64,000 nucleotides of DNA, taken from the NCBI RefSeq assembly GCF_024172085.1, contig NZ_JAMZDZ010000001.1, positions 5,890,001 through 5,954,000 of the forward strand, read 5' to 3'. The position numbers were made by a program, and so were the translations under genes. Shown piece by piece: positions 24,801-32,448 of this stretch. Source of the DNA: Hamadaea flava (GTDB taxonomy: Bacteria > Actinomycetota > Actinomycetes > Mycobacteriales > Micromonosporaceae). Below the pieces are notes generated by a model. The model worked only from the letters and a program-made list of their open reading frames with translations, was not told the DNA's origin and ran no database searches. The stretch's first letter is position 1, and each line of letters starts with the position of its first letter.

Positions 24801-25729
24801 ACTGCGTCTACAACGCCTACGGCGACCCCGAAGAACTCGCCCTGCGCGCGTACACCAACTCGGCGATCTGCGCCCTGTACCCGCAAGACAGCCAGTACTA
24901 CGACAACTGCATCAACTCCACCCTGGACCCCACCTTCCAGGGTATGCAGTCGCTCATCCTCGGCCTCGAACCGTTCATGGAATCGGTGCTCGCCAGCGCT
25001 GTCTGGATGGCCGGCACCGAACTCGCCGCATGCATGCTGCAGCGCGCCTGTGCCATGATCGTCGGCGGCCTGATCACAGCCGGCCAAGTAGGTCTGGAGG
25101 TCTACCGGCTCATCAAGGGCGACCAGTCGCTGGCCGACACGGTGCTCAACCTCGGCAAGATAGCTGCCGAGTCGCTGGTGCTACGTGGGATCGGCGAGGT
25201 CCTCAAAGCCGGCTTCCGGACGCTCAAGGTCGCGTACGCAGCGGCCAGATCCGGGCAGAGCGCGGTCGCCGTACTGCAAGCGTCATTGGGTGAGGTCAAG
25301 AAGCTCAAAGCCCTGCCGATCGCGTTGGAGATGCGGGCCGGTGACTACTCCACGAGCAGGGACACGGCGTTCTTCTGGACCGGCAGGAGCGAAAGGGCGG
25401 ACGGCACCTGGATCGGCGGGCCGGAAAACGCCGCGGAGATCGCCAAGAGCTATGGCGGCACCACCCTGGAAATGGTCATGGACAGCCGCAACATCACGTC
25501 CGCATGGGACGTTGACAACAAAATCCTGGTCGATGCGTGGACGGCGGTGTCGGCCGCCTACGCCCGAGGCGCGTCCGGCGTCGTCCGGGTGGTGCGTGGA
25601 ACCGACATCCGCTCCGACGCCATCTGGTGGGTCGAGTTCCGGACGCTGAAGGACAATCCCAACGTCACCAAGATCATCGCTATCGACCCTGCCACCAAGA
25701 ATGCCGAGGTGATCTGGGAACGCACCTAA
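21821..25729 (+). CDS. ALF-repeat secreted polymorphic toxin, unrecognised C-terminal tip
   Basis: About 1302 residues from GTG 21821, chosen for AGGAAGG just upstream; GTG 21803 and ATG 21695 are alternatives. A signal peptide (MIAMFMVLALLGNLVRVLPAHA) comes after a short basic leader. Residues about 50-280 and 640-830 hold repeats built on RAAAxxALxGSDDxIxxFLxxGW, typical of ALF-repeat proteins. Between and after them lie very long Ala-rich coiled coils (AAAARRSAAEAAQATAAARNN). A Cys-containing region and a hydrophobic segment (about 1045-1100) follow. The last ~135 residues form a separate domain: FFWTGRSERADGTWIGG, SYGGTTLEMVMDSRN, YARGASGVVRVVRG, SDAIWWVEFRTLKDNPNVTK. The fold is not recognised but the location is that of the toxin tip. 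No immunity gene follows on this strand. Confidence 0.88.
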   Translation: MRLNEQVRRLVVNRPARPGPVRRRAMIAMFMVLALLGNLVRVLPAHAQEPVAADRDVVVSAWQQGGPQVRAAAEVALLGSDDQIRAFLAEGWTAAQHLDQRDALTAVIADGGPAVRAKAQAALDADAAGDAGAIAVFLETGWQGPSAIDARVSVNQLMAVGGDQVKQAAQAVLDSEDTTVLQEFLESGWQVQWNTDQRLRVNQAIATGGPNVRAAGQQALDAGTAEALEGFLGYGWAVASARDDEVATLEDLLGQAQAAGALAAQETANATAEADRARDSAAAARRSAAEAAQATAAARNNMAEAKAQAKRAANAAQQAAKAAQVAVEAASAANRAARAASTAANRAAQMASRASQKATEAYRWAGEAATDSANAARARQAAEQANAIAQETREFADLVGTTVKAIAAGNDAIKSATEAAQHALAAAAANDEAVRYANEAGAAAQEAVAAAAKARANAERAVRAAQAAGNYLRVAIDAANKAREAAYRAAADAEAAATAALDAAQHAGEAAQAAQRATEYATAATTAAQRALDNASQAGAVFEAARTADAERLAVARDEALENARAANTEYEAQQRLADSDVDQATKRDAETNRLIAVVLDPATERAAAVAAARKVALNLAGGQGAWTKQSALAALGEPDHLVLAYVRTGIANAVAQDNRIAVRNLAVTDNTALATAATTALAGNDQTIATFLRTQSYPGRYSADRLKVNQILAAAKTAGDVVLAQKAQQALDTDTLQALRDFLDTGQYTAAIIGQRVLVNQILASPYSGPEVKAAAQIALDGPAPGLQKFLTTGRYAAAELDYESAAHVAVVAGLLQKISQVAETAAEHALRAQSVAARARDDAAQAAAYAQQAVDSATRAIGYAQQATSYANQAAASANKAAAAAATARQAATRATTSARSAIKSASWAIASHNMAVAAAEKANVAAHAAYKYAIKAGLDADAAGAAAADAYTAYQYTYGVAVAECGDSYTNPAVTDWEQILGDTEGEWYRNCVYNAYGDPEELALRAYTNSAICALYPQDSQYYDNCINSTLDPTFQGMQSLILGLEPFMESVLASAVWMAGTELAACMLQRACAMIVGGLITAGQVGLEVYRLIKGDQSLADTVLNLGKIAAESLVLRGIGEVLKAGFRTLKVAYAAARSGQSAVAVLQASLGEVKKLKALPIALEMRAGDYSTSRDTAFFWTGRSERADGTWIGGPENAAEIAKSYGGTTLEMVMDSRNITSAWDVDNKILVDAWTAVSAAYARGASGVVRVVRGTDIRSDAIWWVEFRTLKDNPNVTKIIAIDPATKNAEVIWERT

Positions 25730-25750
25730 CCACAGGGCGGCGACAATTCT

Positions 25751-25784
25751 CCGGCTGGGCTGATCATAGAATCGGCCCAGCCGG
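25751..25784 (+). terminator. terminator of the ALF-repeat gene
   Basis: Perfect 10-bp stem CCGGCTGGGC / GCCCAGCCGG around a 14-base loop that contains TGATCA, starting 22 bases after the stop. Confidence 0.75.
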
Positions 25785-25914
25785 CCGGCATTGACTGGTG
25801 GCTGCCGGGGTTGCGGGCTGGTCGAGACTTGGTCATGTTCACCGTCGGCCACCAGGAGTCCGCAGTGTCCACTCGGGATGCTTGCGTCATCCCAGGTGGA
25901 AGAAAGCGCATGCG

Positions 25915-26100
25915 ATTCCGTAGATCCCTGCGGCATCGGCCCTTGGTCAGTGCCGCGCACCACGTACAAGATCGCGTCCACGATGTCGCGGCGCGGATGC
26001 TTCTCGTGCCGTCCGCCTAGGTTCGGCGCGGGAAGCAACGCTTCGATGATCGACCACTGGCCATCGGTAAGGTCGGAAGGTACCGGCGCTCACGCGACAT
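25915..26100 (-). pseudogene. IS5-type transposase N-terminal fragment
   Basis: Reverse-strand frames read MSRERRYLP, then (one frame over) DLTDGQWSIIEALLPAPN, GGRHEKHPRRDIVDAILYVV. This is the classic start of IS5-family transposases (LTDxQWxxIxPLLPxxxxGGRPRxxxxRxVxxAILYxxRTG). A frameshift near 26070 and truncation after about 60 residues leave no catalytic residues. The stretch 25785-26160 holds nothing else I can support. Confidence 0.65.
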
Positions 26101-26160
26101 CTGACCACTATGGACGATGCATCCACGGCGCACCAGATGCCGAAGCAACTCCTCAAGAAC

Positions 26161-26484
26161 TCACTCAGCACCGTGGGTGACCTTGTTCGCCTCGACAGCC
26201 GGGCCGGACCGCGGATCTTCGGATAGAGACCAACCACCGACGATCGAATCCACTTCACCCGCTGGAATCCGCGCCACAGTGATGACGCAACGGTCCGACG
26301 GTGGCACCGTCCTGCTCTCCACCCTGACGGCTTGCTGCTCGTCCGCCGACGCCTCCACCAACACGCCGAACCTCCACTCGCCGCCAACCGGCGCCGAGTC
26401 GTGGAAGTCAGCCCACACCTCGATCTCCGAGCCGGACTTCAAGCGCACGAGCCACATGTGTGGCGGGCCAGCAGCGAATCTCAC
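26161..26484 (-). CDS. small hypothetical protein
   Basis: A 107-residue protein from GTG 26484 with GAGGAAG nine bases upstream. It reads MRFAAGPPHMWLVRLKSGSE, then WADFHDSAPVGGEWRFGVLVEAS, IPAGEVDSIVGGW and a charged tail. The alternating strands suggest a small beta-barrel. No membrane segment is present and no family is recognised. It stands near the toxin end but on the other strand, so it is only a weak candidate for an immunity protein. Confidence 0.55.
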   Translation of the reverse strand: MRFAAGPPHMWLVRLKSGSEIEVWADFHDSAPVGGEWRFGVLVEASADEQQAVRVESRTVPPSDRCVITVARIPAGEVDSIVGGWSLSEDPRSGPAVEANKVTHGAE

Positions 26485-26823
26485 GAGATCAGTCTTCCTC
26501 GTGGCGCCATCTCACGCAGCCGTGATTTCGCACGCCCAGCACGATCGACCAGGAGCAACCGACGCCGCGCCGCACCCTCAAGCGATCCTTCTCAAACACT
26601 CACTCAGAAGCCGCCAGCAGCGAAGGACTCCTCATCGGAGGCGTCAGAGAGATATTCAATAGACCCAGTTTCGTGATGTTCAGGAGAAGGCCGGGCGTGC
26701 AGCTTGCCGCTAGCCGGTGCCCTCGCGCTGTGCGGCTCGACCGGGAGTGACCCCAAGCCGGTGACGCCGATGGGGGTGTTTCGGCCGTAGGCGGGTTCAT
26801 CGGATGGCCGTGGGGCTTCGGCG
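26485..26823. other. intergenic region without a supported gene
   Basis: About 340 bp between the small gene's start and the end of the propeller operon. I see no gene, repeat or clear hairpin in it. Confidence 0.5.
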
Positions 26824-28794
26824 CTAAAGGCGGATGTTCAACGGGATGGTCCAGCCCTGGATCGCGGTGGTGCCACGCAGTGCGCTTCTGTCGGCGCCTT
26901 CGACGATGAAGCTCCAGCCAGCGGTTCGGCCGTCGCCGCCGATCCAGTCCATGGGGCGTGGCACGACGATCTGGCCGGCCGTGCGTGGCCCGTCGGTGAT
27001 CTCGATCTGGTAGTCCGGTGGTACTGGCAGTCCACGGTTTGTGCTGTAGCGGACGATGAACAGGTCGTAGTTGTAGGGGTCGGTCGGTCCCCAGCCGAAG
27101 ATGACGTCGTTGCCGTCGCGGTAGGCCCAGGTGAGCATCCTCGCGCCTTGCCGGGGTGAGAGTCCGATCTGGCCCCATTCAAAAGTTTGCCGACGGTCGG
27201 TTCCACCAGTCAGGCTTGCCTCGGGTGACGTCGGCTGCCCGAACGTCGCCACGCCGCCGAGTTCGGCGAACTTCGCGCCGATGAGACCGCCGACGGGGTG
27301 CGCGAGCGCCGGGGCTGCGGCGGGCACGTTGCCGCCGCCGGCGCAGACGGGTAGCCGTTCGAGGTTGTTGGCGGCGATGCCGTCAGGGGTTGTCGTGAGG
27401 TAGCCCTGCGGGGAGACCTGCACCCAGGCGGCCGCACCCCGGTCGCCGTGCACTAGGTAGCGGCGTTCCTGGTGCAGCATGTGCTGTTTGGCTTCGTCAG
27501 TGTTGGCACTCCATGCCTGTCCGTCGCGTACGCCGCCGAGGCCGACCACTCTGGAGAACTCGCCGGGCGCCACGAGCAGTGGCCACCGTTTCACGCAGGT
27601 GACCTCCCAGACTTCTGGGCGCCGGTCGCCTCCGAGCCCGGGTAGCCGTTCCCAGATGAACCGGTCGGCTTCCCACAGGGTTGCGCCGGGCACGTGACGC
27701 TGCTGGAAGACGTCCACCCAGGGCTGGCCGTTGATCCGGCCGAACAGCCACAGCGGCGGTGTCCGGTCGGGGTCGGGTTTGTCTTCGTCGTTGAGCTGGA
27801 TGACCGACACTTCGTCGTAGAGTTCGGTGCCGATGTCCGGTGCTCTGTTCCAGACGCCGGGAGTGCCGTAGTGCTCGCCGTTGGTGCGCCAATAGTGGCG
27901 TACCCCGCCGGTCAGGCTGGGTGCGAACAACTCGTACTGGCCGTGGGTGCCGGGCGCGAACGCCGGCGTGAGCCGGCCACGGTCGGTTTGGATGATGGCG
28001 GGCCGGCCACGTAACCCAGTGTCGACGCGGACGATCTCCCGGCCGCATTCGTAGGCGAACAGTGCGCCGTCGCCGTCCACTGTGATGAGGATGCCACGCC
28101 CGTATCTGCTGTCTGCGAAGTCGACCTCCTGCTCGCCGAAAGTTCCCCGCGCCCAAGCGATTCCGGAGTAGACGCCGCCGATCGCACCTACCGGCAGTTG
28201 ACCATCGCCGTAGCCGAGGGGTGCAGCCCCGTCGGCGCCGCCTCCGGCGCCGACTTCGTAGACCGCATGCCGACGGTCGGTGTTGATCTCCACTTCGGCG
28301 GGTGATGGTCGTCCCCAGGTCAGATGGTCGTCCTCGGTCGTGCGCGTGGACACGCTGATCCCGCCGCGGCCGGACGCGCTGAACACCCGAATATCCTCGT
28401 GAAAGCCGCGCGGTGCATGCTCAGGGTTAAAGTGCGTGCGACCGATGAGCGCGCAGATCGTGTCGGTCGGAGCCTGGGGGACCGGGCCGAGCCGATGCCA
28501 GGTGAACGGGGCCTGGTTTTCGCGGAACCAGTAGATCGGTGTCCCGTCCTCCACGGCGATCAATTCGAAGTTGAAGTGGCCGTCGTTGTCGGCGCTGGCG
28601 TAGTCGCCTTCGAAGAAGCTGACGGAGCTGACCAGTTTCGCCGATGCGGTGATGACGGGCCCGTTCCACACTCGGGTGGTGCGGTCGAACCAGTATTCGG
28701 CGAAGCCACCGGCGGGCCAGGGGATGATCACCGAATAGTTGCCGTTGTAGGTGGTGTGCTGGGCGAACCCGGCACCGTATCCGACCTGGCTCAT
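26824..28794 (-). CDS. predicted multi-blade beta-propeller protein with an LGFP-like segment
   Basis: A 656-residue protein from ATG with GGGAAGGG upstream and no signal peptide. It is rich in Trp/Gly/Asp strand repeats (YWFDRTTRVWNGPVI, YWFRENQAPFTWHRLG, HYWRTNGEHYGTPGVWNRAP), suggesting sialidase-like or tachylectin-like blades. Around 520-580 there is an LGFP-type stretch: IGAKFAELGGVATFGQPTS, then TFEWGQIGLSPRQGARM. LGFP repeats bind arabinogalactan or wall polymers in other actinobacteria. The C-terminus resembles a small beta-sandwich (WSFIVEGAD). It follows the NHL-type gene on the same strand with a 23-bp gap, so they form an operon. No precise function can be given. Confidence 0.75.
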   Translation of the reverse strand: MSQVGYGAGFAQHTTYNGNYSVIIPWPAGGFAEYWFDRTTRVWNGPVITASAKLVSSVSFFEGDYASADNDGHFNFELIAVEDGTPIYWFRENQAPFTWHRLGPVPQAPTDTICALIGRTHFNPEHAPRGFHEDIRVFSASGRGGISVSTRTTEDDHLTWGRPSPAEVEINTDRRHAVYEVGAGGGADGAAPLGYGDGQLPVGAIGGVYSGIAWARGTFGEQEVDFADSRYGRGILITVDGDGALFAYECGREIVRVDTGLRGRPAIIQTDRGRLTPAFAPGTHGQYELFAPSLTGGVRHYWRTNGEHYGTPGVWNRAPDIGTELYDEVSVIQLNDEDKPDPDRTPPLWLFGRINGQPWVDVFQQRHVPGATLWEADRFIWERLPGLGGDRRPEVWEVTCVKRWPLLVAPGEFSRVVGLGGVRDGQAWSANTDEAKQHMLHQERRYLVHGDRGAAAWVQVSPQGYLTTTPDGIAANNLERLPVCAGGGNVPAAAPALAHPVGGLIGAKFAELGGVATFGQPTSPEASLTGGTDRRQTFEWGQIGLSPRQGARMLTWAYRDGNDVIFGWGPTDPYNYDLFIVRYSTNRGLPVPPDYQIEITDGPRTAGQIVVPRPMDWIGGDGRTAGWSFIVEGADRSALRGTTAIQGWTIPLNIRL

Positions 28795-28817
28795 GATCTA
28801 TCCCTTCCCGACGGTGG

Positions 28818-29666
28818 TCAGCCCACCACGACGGCGAACATCTCCTCCAGCCGGCTGTCCGGGGACGACACGAGAGTTTGCGCGCCAGTCAGCGGATCGA
28901 TGCGGACAATTCCGGGATACCCGAGCCCGTCGCCGTCTTCGTCGGGTATCGCCCCGCGGGACAGGACCAGGATCGTTGCGTCGCGGTCGACGGTGACCCC
29001 CGCAGGCGTGCTCACCATCCCGCCGTAGGCCAGCAACGTCTTGCTGCCGTCAGCCGGATCCAGCCGAGACAAGGCGCCTGGGTACTGGTCTCCGAGTGCC
29101 TCGGTGACCAGGATGCCGCCGTCGGCCTCCACCGCGATGCCGTTGTTGAGGTCGAAGATCCCCTCGTCGGTGAGGGCTTTGCGTTTCCCGGTCCGTGGAT
29201 GAACCCGCCACACCTGGCCGTGACCGGCGTCGGCAACCAGGATGCTGCCGTCGGCTTCCACGGCGATGCCGTGGATCTCACCGAGATCGTCGGACTGGCA
29301 GACGGTGTCCTGCTTGCCGGTGGCCGGATCCACGCGGATCAGTGACGCCGGCGAGCCCAGTGGACTGTTGCCCACGAGGATCGCCCCGCTCGCCTCGACC
29401 GCGATTCCCTTCATCCCCGTGAACGCACCGCCGGACGACACCGCCGTCTGCCGACCAGTGACCCGGTCGATCCGGATGACAGCCCCCCGCGTGTACTCAC
29501 CGACGGCAAGCGCGCTCGAATCGACCACAAGAATGTCGCCGGTCGGCTCCACCGCAAGATCCGTCGGAAACGCGAACAACTGCCCAACCGACAACTCCTC
29601 ATCACGGCCCGTCGCCGGATCCAACCGGCGCACCGCATAGTCCGCGATGATCAGAATCGTGGCCAT
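28818..29666 (-). CDS. NHL/SMP-30-like six-bladed propeller protein
   Basis: 282 residues from ATG with GAGGGGCGG upstream and no signal peptide. Six similar blades contain GIAVEADGSILVADAG, GIAVEADGGILVTEAL, DLAVEPTGDILVVDSS and GVTVDRDATILVL, with RIDPxTGxQ between them. This is the NHL/SMP-30/strictosidine-synthase-like pattern. Such proteins act as binding scaffolds or lactonase-like enzymes; no metal-binding set could be made out. It is the first gene of an operon with the larger propeller gene. Confidence 0.8.
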   Translation of the reverse strand: MATILIIADYAVRRLDPATGRDEELSVGQLFAFPTDLAVEPTGDILVVDSSALAVGEYTRGAVIRIDRVTGRQTAVSSGGAFTGMKGIAVEASGAILVGNSPLGSPASLIRVDPATGKQDTVCQSDDLGEIHGIAVEADGSILVADAGHGQVWRVHPRTGKRKALTDEGIFDLNNGIAVEADGGILVTEALGDQYPGALSRLDPADGSKTLLAYGGMVSTPAGVTVDRDATILVLSRGAIPDEDGDGLGYPGIVRIDPLTGAQTLVSSPDSRLEEMFAVVVG

Positions 29667-29962
29667 GGCCGCCCCTCGAAGATCAAAATCGATGCCTTGG
29701 AGAACTTCACGTCCCGGTCATTGACATGAACACAGACTACTACGTTTATAGTATCCAGTCACCAGTTTCCTCAGCATGGCCTGGATGACCTGCATCAAAG
29801 GCACACAGCACGGGAGAGCAGGACGATCTTGATCCATTCCGCCAGGTCGCAGAGCTCCTGATACACGTCAGCGGCCGCTTTGAGGAAGATCCGCATCGAT
29901 CACACCAACGCCGCTGCCCATTCGCCGCGTCGTCGAATTCCTGGACGCGCAGACCCTCGCGA
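29667..29962. other. short intergenic region
   Basis: About 300 bp with a locally AT-rich patch (29719-29756). It contains a 33-codon reverse frame (29795-29896) that I do not consider a supported gene. It probably holds the promoter of the propeller operon. Confidence 0.4.
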
Positions 29963-30610
29963 CTACACAGCCTCGCCGCGGTTGACCCACCCGCCCAGGG
30001 TCGCCAGGTCGTGTTGGAGCCGGTCCTGCAGCACGCAGCCACCGTCTGACCGGTGGGGTTGTTCGCAGGTGCACTCCCACCAGCCTTCCCGCAGGGCTTC
30101 GAGGGTCATGCCGATCACTTTCCGGGCCACGACGACGGTGAGCCCGCCGATCTGCACCGGCTGACGTTTGGCCTCGTACATCGGGACCGCGACCTGCACC
30201 GTCGAATCGGCGGCGTCTTTGGCCACGATTCGCGGGTCGATGTGCTCGCGCCGGTCAGCGTTGCGTGCCGCGAGCATGCCGCACACCCCGAACGCGGCCA
30301 GCACCAGCAACCCGTCACGCTGTTCGACTGTCACGGGTGTGGTGTCGTGTGCGGTCAGTTCGGCATCGCGCATCTGCGCGGCCAGACCGGTGCCCCACTC
30401 GCGCACGAGTTCCGGTGTCACGTAGTTGGTCATCACCGTCCGTGGTGTGATGCCCATCTGCCGCCCGATAATCGTGACCCGCTCGGCCACGAGCCGCTCC
30501 ACATAGTCCCCACCCGGCAGATCCCCGCCCTGCTCGCTGACCGCCTCCTGCAGCACAGCAGCCAGCTCGCGGACCCGTTTGGTGGTGTGCAGTTCGGCCA
30601 CGTCTGACAC
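29963..30610 (-). CDS. hypothetical protein next to integrase
   Basis: About 215 residues from GTG 30610 with AGGGGCGG upstream; the longer frame to 30730 runs into the integrase. It begins SVSDVAELHTTKRVRELAAV, has a helical segment with an HTH-like look (ERVTIIGRQMGITPRTVMTNYVT) and a C-terminal Cys-rich patch (WECTCEQPHRSDGGC). It is downstream of and in line with the integrase, 76 bp away. It could be an element-encoded regulator or directionality protein, but this rests on context and the HTH-like stretch only. Confidence 0.65.
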   Translation of the reverse strand: MSDVAELHTTKRVRELAAVLQEAVSEQGGDLPGGDYVERLVAERVTIIGRQMGITPRTVMTNYVTPELVREWGTGLAAQMRDAELTAHDTTPVTVEQRDGLLVLAAFGVCGMLAARNADRREHIDPRIVAKDAADSTVQVAVPMYEAKRQPVQIGGLTVVVARKVIGMTLEALREGWWECTCEQPHRSDGGCVLQDRLQHDLATLGGWVNRGEAV

Positions 30611-30686
30611 GCTAACCGCCCCTGCACACCACCAAGCCGCCGCGGCCCGAAACCATCCCATCGGACTACCGGCGACCAGGATTCTT

Positions 30687-32018
30687 CTACGCTTGGGAGG
30701 CGCCACCGGACCGCATGCGCAGCTTCGCATGCCGCAAGATCAGCGCCGCCGTCTTCGCGACCTCGGCGTGCGCCGTCTCGGGAAACACGTGCTGATAGAT
30801 GTCCACCGTGGTCACCACCGACGAATGCCCGGCCCGCTGCGACGTCAGCTTCAACGGCACACCGGCCGCCCCGTCGATACTGACCGAGCCATGCCGGATG
30901 TCATGCAACCGCACCGGCGGCAGCCCCAGGTCGGCGCAGCGACGCTGAAACTCGCGGGTGAGCCAGTCCGGGCGCATCGGGCTGCCGTCCACCCGGGTGA
31001 ACAACGGATCCAGCACATCCAGCTTCCCGCCACGGAGACGAGCCTGTTCCCGCCGGTACTGGCGGAAGATCTTCACCGACGTCTCATCCAAGGCAAGGGT
31101 GCGACGCCCGGCCTCGGACTTCGGCGGCCCCAGAAGAGTCTGGCCGTCGATGACGATCATCTGCTCCCGGACGGTCAACTCCCGGCCGACCAGGTCGAGG
31201 TCCTGCCACCGCAACCCTGCCAGCTCACCGCGGCGCAAACCATGCAAGGCGACCAGCCACCACAACGCGAACAGCCGATCATCCTGCACCGCTTCGAGGA
31301 ACCGGCCCAGATGCGGCAGATCCCAGCATGCCACCCGCGGCCGCACACCATGCAGCCGCCATTCACGTTCCCGGGCTGGTGTCCACACCACTGGATACGC
31401 TCGGACACCGTTCGGGGTCTTGATCCGCCATGCCGCGTTGAACCCGACCAGGCCGGTGCGGCGGGCGTGGCTCAACGCGCTGCGTAGCACGGCCCGGATC
31501 CCGTGCACGGTGCTGGCTGCGATCAACCTGCCCGTACGGGTGTGCCGCGATGCGATCCGATCCAGGGCCCGCTGCACCTGCTTGGTGCGCAGCTTGGACA
31601 CCCGGATGTGCCCCAGTTCGGGGATCAGGTAGCCGTCGACCACGCGCCGGTAGCCGGCCAGGGTCGACGCCCGGACCGCCTCGTGACGTTCGATCTCGGC
31701 CAGCCAGAACCGCAGCCACCGGCCCACCGTCCACGTCCGCGCAACCGCTTCGGCGCTGGGCAACGACTGGAGCTGCGCCATGGCCGTGCGGGCGTCGGCT
31801 TCGGTGGCGAACCCGCCCTTGCGGATCCGGGTACGCCGGCCGTCCACGCCGTCGACCTGGACCGCGAAGTACCAGCGGCCATGCGATACGTGCTCGAGCC
31901 CCGGGCAGCTGAAGCCCAGTTGCTTGCCGTCCTCGCCGCGGCAGCCGCAGCGCCGGTAGGCGACACCCGGCTGATCTTGTTGTTGTGCGAGCTTCGTTCC
32001 CGTGGGGGATCGAGTCAC
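30687..32018 (-). CDS. tyrosine site-specific recombinase (integrase)
   Basis: 443 residues from GTG with AAGGAAAAG upstream. An N-terminal arm-binding region (GRWYFAVQVDGVDGRRTRIR) and SAM-like core-binding domain (WLRFWLAEIERHEAVRASTL) precede the catalytic domain. The catalytic set is complete: Arg in LHGLRRGELAGL, Lys in PPKSEAGRRT, HxxR in RLHDIRHGS, His in RAGHSSVVTT and the nucleophile Tyr in VDIYQHVFPE. The gene points away from the tRNA-Lys gene 234 bp to its right, which is the usual layout of integrases of tRNA-targeting elements. The matching second attachment site was not found. Confidence 0.95.
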   Translation of the reverse strand: MTRSPTGTKLAQQQDQPGVAYRRCGCRGEDGKQLGFSCPGLEHVSHGRWYFAVQVDGVDGRRTRIRKGGFATEADARTAMAQLQSLPSAEAVARTWTVGRWLRFWLAEIERHEAVRASTLAGYRRVVDGYLIPELGHIRVSKLRTKQVQRALDRIASRHTRTGRLIAASTVHGIRAVLRSALSHARRTGLVGFNAAWRIKTPNGVRAYPVVWTPAREREWRLHGVRPRVACWDLPHLGRFLEAVQDDRLFALWWLVALHGLRRGELAGLRWQDLDLVGRELTVREQMIVIDGQTLLGPPKSEAGRRTLALDETSVKIFRQYRREQARLRGGKLDVLDPLFTRVDGSPMRPDWLTREFQRRCADLGLPPVRLHDIRHGSVSIDGAAGVPLKLTSQRAGHSSVVTTVDIYQHVFPETAHAEVAKTAALILRHAKLRMRSGGASQA

Positions 32019-32173
32019 CGTCTTTTCCTTAACTAACAGGAGCGGACACTCAATCCGAGGGCTCGAGGTTCGAGCACCCTGGGGTGCACCAAGCCTGATC
32101 GGCTGATCTCATGCGTTCGGCCCGGTATGGCTGCTTGACGTGGCGAAACCGGAACGGACGGTGAGTCTGAAGG

Positions 32174-32195
32174 TGTGACTCACATGTGACTCACA
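32174..32195. repeat. tandem 11-bp repeat between integrase and tRNA
   Basis: TGTGACTCACA occurs twice without gap (32174-32184 and 32185-32195), and a related inverted GTGAGTC lies at 32161. Each unit is itself nearly palindromic (TGTGA/TCACA). The position upstream of the integrase suggests binding sites for integrase arms, an excisionase or a regulator. Confidence 0.6.
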
Positions 32196-32211
32196 CGAGC
32201 CAACGCATTCA

Positions 32212-32245
32212 AGCTGGCCATTCGACTTTCGACGAATGGCCAGCT
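32212..32245 (-). terminator. terminator of tRNA-Lys
   Basis: Perfect 13-bp stem (32212-32224 with 32233-32245) around an 8-base loop, beginning seven bases after the CCA end of the tRNA on the minus strand. Confidence 0.75.
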
Positions 32246-32251
32246 AGGCTG

Positions 32252-32327
32252 TGGTGCGCCGCCAGGGACTCGAACCCCGAACCCGCGGATTAAGAGTCCG
32301 CTGCTCTGCCAGTTGAGCTAGCGGCGC
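32252..32327 (-). tRNA. tRNA-Lys (CUU)
   Basis: The minus strand folds into a standard cloverleaf: acceptor GCGCCGC/GCGGCGC, D-arm with GCTC...GAGC, and anticodon stem GCGGA/TCCGC. The loop CTCTTAA gives anticodon CUU (lysine). The T-arm contains GGTTCGAGTCC. CCA is encoded (32252-32254). The 3' end faces the integrase gene, so it may be the attachment site of an integrated element. Confidence 0.96.
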
Positions 32328-32448
32328 TCGTTGGCAACGGGTGAAACCTTAGCATGCAGTTGAGCGGGATCTCCAATCGGTATCGCGGCGGCGCGGGAAT
32401 GTGAGCCAGGCTATCGTCTAGCCGGACAGAAGCTCCCAAAATGCCACG

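Noticed and set aside
21935-25087. 1050-codon frame antisense to the ALF-repeat gene
   Set aside because: An artefact of the Ala-rich repeats on the coding strand; no recognisable domain.
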